Of a stretch of DNA of 34,354 bases, positions 1 to 6,335 are shown piece after piece. Under the pieces are notes generated by a model. It was not told the DNA's origin, searched no databases, and saw nothing but the letters and a program-made list of their open reading frames with translations. This DNA is from Clostridia bacterium (GTDB lineage Bacteria > Bacillota > Clostridia > UMGS1883 > UMGS1540). The DNA is taken from positions 1 to 34,354 of the forward strand of contig JAFZQX010000005.1 in NCBI GenBank assembly GCA_017620205.1, read 5' to 3'. The first letter of the stretch is position 1; each line of letters begins with the position of its first letter. A program made the position numbers and the translations under genes.

Positions 1-1
1 A

Positions 2-132
2 CCCGCGGGACCCATTTATGGGTAGTAAGTAGTAATTGCATGGCTGGCAGGCCAATTAAAAACGCACTTGTGCGTTGCCAGTAAAGGTTAGGGCTATGCC
101 CGAAAATGAAATACCACCCGCTATGCGGGTGG
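2..132. repeat. Cluster of short perfect palindromes upstream of the SLH gene
   Basis: Five short inverted repeats fill this gene-free stretch: CCCGCGGG (2-9), ACCCAT-TT-ATGGGT (10-23), AACGCAC-TT-GTGCGTT (61-76), GGGC-TAT-GCCC (91-101) and CCACCCGC-TAT-GCGGGTGG (114-132). The last is an 8-bp stem with a 3-base loop followed by a T-rich but interrupted stretch, so it could terminate a transcript entering from the left. No coding capacity is evident. The style (tiny stems, 2-3 base loops, different sequences side by side) is the same as in the array beside the tmRNA gene. Confidence 0.6.
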
Positions 133-154
133 ATATTTATTGTTGATGTTTTTG

Positions 155-183
155 TTTACAAAACGCTTAAATTGTGATAAAAT
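155..183 (+). promoter_or_regulatory. Sigma-A-type promoter of the SLH/cohesin-like gene
   Basis: TTTACA (155-160), a 17-base spacer and TAAAAT (178-183) lie about 40 bases before the start codon at 222. An AAGGAAGG ribosome binding site follows. Spacing and position fit a vegetative promoter; inferred from sequence only. Confidence 0.6.
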
Positions 184-221
184 AAAAGGGCATAAAAATA
201 ACAAAAAGGAAGGCGGAAAAT

Positions 222-1949
222 ATGAGATTAAAACGAATAATATCTGTTTTTTTTGCGTTGGCATTGGTATTATCAGCTTTAGCGGTGTCAGCAGAGTCAG
301 ACGGAACGGTTGAGTTTTCAATAGAAGACATAACTGTAAAGGGCGGTCAAACCGTGAAAGTTCCTTTGAAGGTTGTATCCTCAACGGAAACAGAGACCGT
401 AGGCTGTAGATTGTTTTTTGACCGGGATGTGCTTACATACGTAGGATATGAAAACACATACGGTTTTGATGATGAAGAAATCATGGCACCTTATTATGAT
501 TCCGATATGAGCTGTCTTGAAGTTAATTTTATTTCGTTACAGCCGCCGTATGACGGAATTATAATAACGTTATTATTTAACAGTTCGGATGATGCGCTTT
601 CCGGCGCGAATTCCGTTACAACGGAAATAACGCCGGGTTTTCTTAAAAACGGCTGTGTTGACTATGATTTAAATAAAATCCCGGAAGAGAATCAGACGTA
701 TAATTCCGGCACAATTACAATCAGGGGCGTTCATTCGGAGTCCTCGTTTGATCTCTCCATTGAAGGCGAGGCAAAAGTGGGCGGCGAACTTCAGGCTGTT
801 GTAAAGAACTTTTCCGACCCGTGGAATCTGGAGCCCATATTTAAATACAAATGGACGGTTGACGGCAGAGTTGTAGGCACAAGTGAAACATATACTGTTT
901 CATCTTCTGCGGCGGGCAAAGTTGTAGCTCTTGAGGTTACATCGGTTGTTAAAGCGGATGATATGCCCTCAACGACGGTATCTGTTATGAGCGATAAGAT
1001 AGAAGGAAAAGCTGAAGAAACGTCTTCGGATACTTCTTACGAAGACACAACTCAGCCCAAAGATGAATATAAGCCCGTTGAAAACACGGCTGAACTTAAA
1101 ATTACGTCGCAGCCTCCCGAAACCGTTGAATACGAAGAGGGACAGGATATAAAGCTCGCGGTTAAAGCGGAAAACGCCAAAAAGTATAAATGGGAATGGT
1201 GTGAGCTTGCCGGCGGCACTTATAAAGGAACAGAAATTCCGGGCGCAAACACATCGCAGTATGTAATAGAAAAAGCCGGTGAATCGTTTGACGGCAAAAT
1301 GATAAGATGCACCGTAATGTCCGATAAAAAAGAAGCCAAGACAAATGTTATCACGCTTAAAATGACTGAAAAGAAAGCGGAACCCAAAACGGAAGAGAAA
1401 AAAGTAAGCTTTGGCGAAGCTTCCGATTGGGCACTCCCTGAGCTTCAAAAGGCAAATGACGCGGGACTTATACCTGCGATATTTGAAGGGCAGAACATGA
1501 CGCAAAATATAACAAGACAGGAATTTGCGCATGTTGCCGTAAAACTATATGAAAAGCTTTCAGGAAAGAAAGCGGAACCTGCAGCGGAGAATCCTTTTGA
1601 AGATACAAGTGATGAAGAGGTGTTAAAAGCATTTAATGTAGGCATAACACTCGGCACAAGCGACACAACCTTTACGCCCGACAGCCTCATAACCCGTGAG
1701 CAGATGGCAACAATGCTTACCCGCGCTTTGAAAGAGGCGGGAATTGACACGGGCGTTGATTTAAGTGAAGCGGATAAGTTCTCAGACGATGACCTTATGA
1801 GCGATTGGGGACGCGACGCAATATACTATATGTCCGGAAACGGCATAATCCTCGGCATGGGCGACGGCACATTCGGCACACTCGGAAACGCCACCCGCGA
1901 GCATGCACTTTTGATATCCGTCAGAAGCGCTGAAAAGTTTTCAAAATAA
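222..1949 (+). CDS. Secreted S-layer-anchored protein with cohesin-like and Ig-like domains and C-terminal SLH repeats
   Basis: A 575-residue exported protein. Residues 1-24 form a signal peptide (basic MRLKR start, hydrophobic core, cleavage after VSA). Residues about 29-166 resemble a cohesin-type beta-sandwich: a VKGGQTVKVPLKV strand pattern followed by a DRDVLTYVGYE segment. About 171-245 and 290-380 look Ig-like, separated by an acidic S/T/E-rich linker. From about 396 to the end there are three SLH repeats with recognisable F-x-D...W...I/L...G and TREQ/TREH motifs; these bind secondary cell-wall polymer at the surface. The start is fixed by AAGGAAGG 8-15 bases upstream and a good promoter. 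A bidirectional terminator follows. No enzyme domain is visible, so it may be a surface scaffold or adhesin. The cohesin assignment is by pattern only. Confidence 0.8.
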   Translation: MRLKRIISVFFALALVLSALAVSAESDGTVEFSIEDITVKGGQTVKVPLKVVSSTETETVGCRLFFDRDVLTYVGYENTYGFDDEEIMAPYYDSDMSCLEVNFISLQPPYDGIIITLLFNSSDDALSGANSVTTEITPGFLKNGCVDYDLNKIPEENQTYNSGTITIRGVHSESSFDLSIEGEAKVGGELQAVVKNFSDPWNLEPIFKYKWTVDGRVVGTSETYTVSSSAAGKVVALEVTSVVKADDMPSTTVSVMSDKIEGKAEETSSDTSYEDTTQPKDEYKPVENTAELKITSQPPETVEYEEGQDIKLAVKAENAKKYKWEWCELAGGTYKGTEIPGANTSQYVIEKAGESFDGKMIRCTVMSDKKEAKTNVITLKMTEKKAEPKTEEKKVSFGEASDWALPELQKANDAGLIPAIFEGQNMTQNITRQEFAHVAVKLYEKLSGKKAEPAAENPFEDTSDEEVLKAFNVGITLGTSDTTFTPDSLITREQMATMLTRALKEAGIDTGVDLSEADKFSDDDLMSDWGRDAIYYMSGNGIILGMGDGTFGTLGNATREHALLISVRSAEKFSK

Positions 1950-1955
1950 TAAATC

Positions 1956-1991
1956 AAAAAACACAGGCAAATCAGTTGCCTGTGTTTTTTT
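1956..1991. terminator. Bidirectional intrinsic terminator
   Basis: AAAAAACACAGGCAA (1956-1970) pairs with TTGCCTGTGTTTTTT (1976-1990) around a 5-base loop, with A-runs and T-runs on either side. It separates two convergent genes and overlaps the last codons of the PAP2 gene. Confidence 0.9.
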
Positions 1992-2505
1992 CAAATCTAA
2001 TTTTACTTACCAAAAGTCCTATCGCAAGGCCTATTATGGCACCGCCCAAAACGTCGGACGGGTAGTGAACGTACAGATAAAGCCTTGAAAATGCGATAAG
2101 TATTGCGAGCACCAGCGCCGCTATGCCGAATTTCCTGTTTGCCTTCCAAAGTATCGGAACTGACAGAAAAGATGAAACTGTGTGCCCGGAAGGAAAAGAG
2201 AAGTCTCTCGGCGGATTTACAATAAGATCTATAGCGGTGTTTATATCAAACGGACGTATGCGCGCTATAGTCGGCTTTAATATAATATTGCATATAATAA
2301 AACCTACAAAAAGCGCTGTTGCGAGTCTTGCACCGTCGTATCTGTATTTCGGCACGCACAAAAGAAGCAAAGCGGTAAGTATCCATACCTCGCCGTGCTG
2401 ATTAATAAGCGACAGTATCGGCATTAAGGAATCAAGAAAACCGCATGTTAAATGCGCTCTTATATATTCAAGAAATGTGTGTTCAAAAGCAAATAAAATG
2501 TTCAT
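1972..2505 (-). CDS. PAP2-family membrane phosphatase
   Basis: A 177-residue integral membrane protein of the type 2 phosphatidic acid phosphatase family, which removes phosphate from lipid phosphates such as phosphatidic acid or undecaprenyl pyrophosphate. The three catalytic motifs are visible in order: KPTIARIRP (K-x6-RP), PSGH, and SRLYLYVHYPSD (SR-x5-H-x3-D), so the site looks complete. About five hydrophobic helices surround them. Length is normal for the small bacterial branch (BcrC/PgpB-like). It is divergent from tgt, with a 36-bp palindrome between them, and convergent with the SLH gene. The exact substrate cannot be told from sequence; undecaprenyl-pyrophosphate recycling or phosphatidylglycerophosphate dephosphorylation are the obvious options. 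Confidence 0.88.
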   Translation of the reverse strand: MNILFAFEHTFLEYIRAHLTCGFLDSLMPILSLINQHGEVWILTALLLLCVPKYRYDGARLATALFVGFIICNIILKPTIARIRPFDINTAIDLIVNPPRDFSFPSGHTVSSFLSVPILWKANRKFGIAALVLAILIAFSRLYLYVHYPSDVLGGAIIGLAIGLLVSKIRFEKNTGN

Positions 2506-2511
2506 TTCTTT

Positions 2512-2540
2512 ATATTATCACAACATGTATAAAAAAGCAA
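2512..2540 (-). promoter_or_regulatory. Promoter of the PAP2 gene
   Basis: On the minus strand TTGCTT (2540-2535), a 17-base spacer and TAATAT (2517-2512) lie just before the start codon at 2505, giving a very short leader. The -35 lies inside the left arm of the 36-bp palindrome. Confidence 0.45.
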
Positions 2541-2566
2541 ATGTTTTGCAAAACATTTGCTTTTTT
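2531..2566. repeat. Perfect 36-bp palindrome between divergent genes
   Basis: AAAAAAGCAAATGTTTT (2531-2547), centre GC, then the exact reverse complement (2550-2566). It could fold as a terminator-like hairpin, but it lies between divergent starts, where no transcript needs to end. The -35 boxes of both flanking promoters fall in its arms, so an operator for coordinated control is an alternative. Confidence 0.75.
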
Positions 2567-2594
2567 GCGTCTTATGTGTTATCATAGGTATAAT
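2565..2594 (+). promoter_or_regulatory. Candidate promoter of tgt
   Basis: TATAAT at 2589-2594 is a perfect -10 box 23 bases before the tgt start. A weak -35, TTGCGT (2565-2570), lies 18 bases upstream at the edge of the palindrome. Confidence 0.45.
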
Positions 2595-2616
2595 TGTTAA
2601 GTTATGAGGTTTAGAA

Positions 2617-3747
2617 ATGTTTAAAGTACTATGTAAAAGCGGCAGGGCAAGGCGCGGCGTGATGAAAACGGTTCACGGCAGTATTCAGACGCCCGTTTTC
2701 ATGAACGTAGGCACAAGCGCCGCAATAAAAGGCGCCGTATCGTCTCTTGATTTAAAAGAGATAGGATGCCAGGTTGAGCTTTCAAATACATATCATCTGC
2801 ATGTCCGTCCCGGGGACGAGGTGGTCCGCGATATGGGCGGTCTGCATAAGTTTATGAACTGGGACAGGCCTATACTTACGGACAGCGGCGGCTTTCAGGT
2901 TTTTTCGCTCGCATCGCTTCGCAAAATAAAAGAAGAGGGCGTATATTTCAGCTCGCACGTTGACGGCGCGAAAATCTTTATGGGCCCCGAGGAGAGCATG
3001 AGGATACAGTCGAATCTTGCGTCTACAATAGCTATGGCGTTTGATGAGTGCGTTGAAAACCCCGCGCCGTATGAATACGTTAAAAACTCCGCTGACAGGA
3101 CAACGCGCTGGCTTATCCGCTGCAAGGAAAAGCTTGCGGAAATAAATAAAGAAGAAAACACAATAAATAAAGAACAGCTGCTTTTCGGCATAAATCAGGG
3201 CGGCACGTTTGAAGATATAAGAATAAACCACATGAAGGAAATAGCTAAGCTCGATTTGCCGGGCTATGCAATAGGCGGCCTTGCGGTCGGGGAGAGCCAC
3301 GACGAAATGTACCGCATAATAGATACCGTAGAGCCTTTTATGCCGGAGGACAGACCGAGATATTTGATGGGCGTAGGCACGCCCCGCAATATTCTGGAGA
3401 GCGTTAGGCGCGGCATAGACTTTTTCGATTGCGTTATAGCCTCGCGTAACGCGCGCCACGCAAATCTTTATACGCACAAAGGCGTTGTAAATCTAAACAA
3501 CGCGCGTTATATGAGAGATCCTGCGCCTATTGAAGAAGGCTGCTCTTGTCCCGCGTGTAAAAACTATTCAAGGGCGTATATAAGGCATCTTTTCAAGTCG
3601 GGCGAAATGCTCGGTATGCGCCTTGCAGTACTTCATAATTTATATTTTTATAATCATCTTATGGAAGAGATACGCACGGCTGTTGAAGAAGACAGATTTG
3701 ATGCTTACGCAGACGAAATGGGACCGATTTTTGAAGGAAGAGCCTGA
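2617..3747 (+). CDS. tgt: Queuine/preQ1 tRNA-ribosyltransferase (tRNA-guanine transglycosylase)
   Basis: A 376-residue enzyme that exchanges guanine-34 in the anticodon of Asp, Asn, His and Tyr tRNAs for preQ1, a step of queuosine synthesis. The family signatures are complete: DSGGFQVFSL with D89 as the general acid/base, GINQGG, GGLAVGES, VGTP, and FFDC with D271 as the expected nucleophile. The zinc site C309-x-C311-x2-C314-x25-H340 is intact. The segment after the nucleophile (ASRNARHANLYT) differs slightly from the more common PTRNARNG form. Length is normal. GAGG precedes the ATG by 7 bases. The usual partners queA and yajC are not adjacent; a HAD phosphatase follows instead. Confidence 0.96.
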   Translation: MFKVLCKSGRARRGVMKTVHGSIQTPVFMNVGTSAAIKGAVSSLDLKEIGCQVELSNTYHLHVRPGDEVVRDMGGLHKFMNWDRPILTDSGGFQVFSLASLRKIKEEGVYFSSHVDGAKIFMGPEESMRIQSNLASTIAMAFDECVENPAPYEYVKNSADRTTRWLIRCKEKLAEINKEENTINKEQLLFGINQGGTFEDIRINHMKEIAKLDLPGYAIGGLAVGESHDEMYRIIDTVEPFMPEDRPRYLMGVGTPRNILESVRRGIDFFDCVIASRNARHANLYTHKGVVNLNNARYMRDPAPIEEGCSCPACKNYSRAYIRHLFKSGEMLGMRLAVLHNLYFYNHLMEEIRTAVEEDRFDAYADEMGPIFEGRA

Positions 3748-3791
3748 TGTATTAAGTAATAGGTAAATAGTGAAGAGTGAATAAGTAATGA

Positions 3792-3810
3792 AAAAATGCG
3801 CTGCATTTTT
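3792..3810 (+). terminator. Short terminator-like hairpin after tgt
   Basis: AAAAATGC-GCT-GCATTTTT forms an 8-bp stem with a 3-base loop in the 86-base gap between tgt and the HAD gene. The stem is AT-rich and the T-run is part of it, so termination is probably partial. The bases before it (about 3752-3789) are a degenerate run of AGTGAA/AGTAA-like words. Confidence 0.5.
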
Positions 3811-3833
3811 GTGATTTGAAAGGGACTGAATAA

Positions 3834-4475
3834 ATGGAGAAGCTATGTATTTTTGATTTGGACGGTACTGTTTTAAATACTCTGGACAGTATTGCATATT
3901 TTGTAAACGAGGCTTTAAAGGAATACGGCATAGAGCCTGTCAAAGCCGATACAATCCGCACGTTTGTGGGATCCGGCGCGAGAAATCTTATAATGAAGAG
4001 CTTAAACTTCAGAAACTCGGATCTCGATGTCTCGGAAGTTTTAAAAACATACATGGAAAAATACAATAAGGACGCTACATACCTTGTAACGCCGTATGAC
4101 GGTATGATGGAGCTGCTTGACACGTTAAAAGCGAACGGCGTTAAAATAGCTGTTTTATCAAACAAACCGCACAGCAGTACAACAATTATTTTAGATAAAG
4201 TTTTCGGAGAAGGCTATTTTTACGAAGTGCGCGGCTCAAAAGACGATGAACCGAAAAAGCCCGATCCTACAACTACAAACGAAATAGCGAAGGGCTTTTC
4301 TAAGAAAAACTGCTTCTTTATAGGAGATTCCGGTATTGACATTAAAACGGGACAAAACGCGGAAATGGTTACAATCGGCGTTTCATGGGGGTTCCGTGGC
4401 GCGGACGTTTTAAAAGAAGCAGGTGCAGACCATATAGTTGACACCCCGCGCGAAATGCTTGATATTATTTTATAA
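3834..4475 (+). CDS. HAD-superfamily hydrolase, phosphoglycolate phosphatase-like
   Basis: A 213-residue soluble phosphatase. Motif I is FDLDGTVLNT with nucleophile D8 and acid/base D10; motif II is the LSNKP segment; the motif III lysine is in the EPKKPDP region; motif IV is IGDSGIDIKTG. The helical cap between motifs I and II places it in subfamily IA beside Gph, PpaX and pyrophosphatase-type enzymes. Such enzymes remove phosphate from small phosphorylated metabolites. The specific substrate cannot be assigned from sequence. AAAGGG precedes the ATG by 9 bases. It lies between tgt and a small membrane protein on the same strand. Confidence 0.9.
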   Translation: MEKLCIFDLDGTVLNTLDSIAYFVNEALKEYGIEPVKADTIRTFVGSGARNLIMKSLNFRNSDLDVSEVLKTYMEKYNKDATYLVTPYDGMMELLDTLKANGVKIAVLSNKPHSSTTIILDKVFGEGYFYEVRGSKDDEPKKPDPTTTNEIAKGFSKKNCFFIGDSGIDIKTGQNAEMVTIGVSWGFRGADVLKEAGADHIVDTPREMLDIIL

Positions 4476-4564
4476 TATAGGAAATTGCGCGCGAAAGTGC
4501 GCATATTTGCCTGTTTCAAAAAAGCGTACCTTTTTGCCCCAAGATTGGGGAACAGGGGGTTGAT

Positions 4565-5071
4565 GTGTTGAAAACACTTTTTTATAAGGTGGGAAATATG
4601 CCAAACAGCAAGGATATAACATACGGCGCAATAGCTGCCGCAATATCAGTAATATTGCTTTTCATGACGCTCATATTTTCGTTTAACAAGGCGTTTTTCA
4701 CGGGCGCGGCAACGCTCTCGTTTCCTGTTGTTGCAGTTTTAAGAAATAAAAAAACGGCAGCAATATCGCTTGCCGCCGCCGGGATATTGGCGCTTTTACT
4801 GCACCCTAATAAAATACTTGCAGCCGTTTTCGTATCACTTTCAACATACGCGCTTTTAAAAAACACAATAGAAAGAGTACAAAACATCCCCCTGCAGTGG
4901 AGTATAAAGCTTGCATTATACTTTGGCGGTGCTTCGGCGCTCAGCTTCTTGTTTTTTGGTAAGCTTATGATTTTGCCGTTGCTTTTGGGGGCGATAGCAT
5001 TTGTTATTTATGATATAGTATTGTTTTTGGGGATAGGCTACCTTTCAAACATATTAAGATTTATCAGTTGA
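4565..5071 (+). CDS. Small polytopic membrane protein of unknown function
   Basis: Not recognised. The reading frame can start at GTG 4565 or TTG 4568 behind AGGGGGT (168 residues), or at ATG 4598 behind AAGGTGGG (157 residues, MPNSKDITYG); the ATG is at least as likely. Four to five hydrophobic helices cover most of the protein (about residues 20-45, 50-62, 66-95, 112-130 and 133-160), with short basic loops. No catalytic motif is visible. The 3' end overlaps the convergent neighbour by 8 bp. The 89-base upstream gap holds the small palindrome CCCCAA-GA-TTGGGG (4537-4550). Confidence 0.65.
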   Translation: MLKTLFYKVGNMPNSKDITYGAIAAAISVILLFMTLIFSFNKAFFTGAATLSFPVVAVLRNKKTAAISLAAAGILALLLHPNKILAAVFVSLSTYALLKNTIERVQNIPLQWSIKLALYFGGASALSFLFFGKLMILPLLLGAIAFVIYDIVLFLGIGYLSNILRFIS

Positions 5072-6227
5072 AAACCCAAACGGTGCCCAAAAGATTTAAA
5101 ACAAATCCGAAAACGGCAAGAGGTATAAAAAGCTTTTCATATCCTTTTTTATATGACATCATACATCCGAGGTATACAAAGGGCAGAGCGTCAACGGTAT
5201 AGCGGTTTCCGAAATGCCAACCGCCCATTGTTTTGTGCATTGTCAAAAGCAGTAAATTCAATATGATAAGAGATAAAAGCAAAAGAGAGCATGGCTCTTT
5301 TTTGCTTTTTGCAAATAAAACGGCATAAGCAATATATATGGGGCTTACGAGATAAAAAGCAAAACCGTTAAATTTTATACTTTGGAAAGCTTCTTTGGAA
5401 AACGGAATCCTGAAAAGATTTTTGATATTCTGCATCATATAGCATACGGAAAACTGTCCTTGTTCCGCTTCCAGAAATTCGGGCAGATAATTATGCCCAA
5501 ACTCCAAGGGATTTCCGAACCGCGCATGGTTTAAAACCATGTAGAATAAAGCAATAAACGCTGCGGGAAGCAGAGAAAAAACAAGCGTCTTTATATTCTT
5601 GCCGCTTTTAATAAAATAATAAATAAAGAACGGGAAATAAACGGCGCAAAGCGGTCTGCAGCCAACGGCGAAGCTCCAGAAGAGAAAACAAAGAGATGTT
5701 TTTTCCGAAAGCATGAAATAAATTGAAGTAAGCAAAAACGCAAAGCACATTGTCTGCGCCATAAACCATACCCAGCCGAATGTCATAATTGACAAAAGGT
5801 TACTGCCGGCAATTAAAAAGAGCGTCCAAAAAACGGCGCGCTTGCCGTAAATATCAAAACGGTGCGCGATTTTCAAGGCGAAAAAAGCTGAGATTATAGA
5901 AAAGATTATGCTTATTATGCTGTCGGGCGTTTGTACTCCGGAAACCAAAACAAAGGGGAGTAACACAACGGTCGGAAACGGCGGAAAGCTTATATAGAAT
6001 TTACCATCGTATTTTGCGATTTCAAGATGAGAATAGTCTTGCCCAAGATCAAGATGGCCCGAGAGCCAGCGCTCTGCCTGGAGCGAGTATGAATTATAAT
6101 AATTGGCGAAAGGATTTGTGTTGTGCGTTAAACACAGAATCAAAGCGAAAAGGGTTGCAATAAAAAGAACGCATACGGAAAACTCGCATATAAAGCCGCA
6201 TTTTAGGTTGTTTTTGCCTGTTTTCAT
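5064..6227 (-). CDS. Polytopic membrane protein, GT-C glycosyltransferase-like
   Basis: A 387-residue protein with about ten hydrophobic helices. After the first helix, an external loop (about residues 35-75) contains an acidic GQDYSHLEIAKYDG segment and then YISFPPFPTVVLLPF. This arrangement is common in the GT-C/PMT superfamily (GT39/GT83-like), which transfers sugars from lipid-phosphate donors on the outer membrane face, but the classical DE motif is not clear. A role in cell-wall glycopolymer decoration is only a suggestion. AAGGGG precedes the ATG by 10 bases. An extended -10, TGTTATCAT, lies upstream on the minus strand. It converges on, and overlaps by 8 bp, the small membrane protein gene. 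Confidence 0.7.
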   Translation of the reverse strand: MKTGKNNLKCGFICEFSVCVLFIATLFALILCLTHNTNPFANYYNSYSLQAERWLSGHLDLGQDYSHLEIAKYDGKFYISFPPFPTVVLLPFVLVSGVQTPDSIISIIFSIISAFFALKIAHRFDIYGKRAVFWTLFLIAGSNLLSIMTFGWVWFMAQTMCFAFLLTSIYFMLSEKTSLCFLFWSFAVGCRPLCAVYFPFFIYYFIKSGKNIKTLVFSLLPAAFIALFYMVLNHARFGNPLEFGHNYLPEFLEAEQGQFSVCYMMQNIKNLFRIPFSKEAFQSIKFNGFAFYLVSPIYIAYAVLFAKSKKEPCSLLLLSLIILNLLLLTMHKTMGGWHFGNRYTVDALPFVYLGCMMSYKKGYEKLFIPLAVFGFVLNLLGTVWVFN

Positions 6228-6322
6228 CTGTTTCCCGCCCCTTTCAGAAGATATGATAACATAAAATTGTTAAAAAATAAATAATTTTAAAAAAAATACT
6301 ATGCAATTACTTAAAAATGTTA

Positions 6323-6328
6323 TATAAT
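6323..6328 (+). promoter_or_regulatory. -10 box immediately before the U32 gene
   Basis: TATAAT (6323-6328), preceded by ATGTTA, lies only 7 bases before the ATG at 6336. Transcription would begin at or next to the start codon, giving a leaderless or nearly leaderless mRNA. No convincing -35 (only ATGCAA, 6301-6306) and no Shine-Dalgarno sequence are visible. Confidence 0.45.
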
Positions 6329-6335
6329 ATACGAT

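Noticed and set aside
2782-3477. A 231-codon minus-strand open frame inside tgt
   Set aside because: It is the antisense shadow of a fully conserved tgt gene and encodes no recognisable protein.
5064-5071. The 8-bp overlap of two convergent genes as an error or frameshift
   Set aside because: Both stops are clean and both proteins end normally; short convergent overlaps are common.
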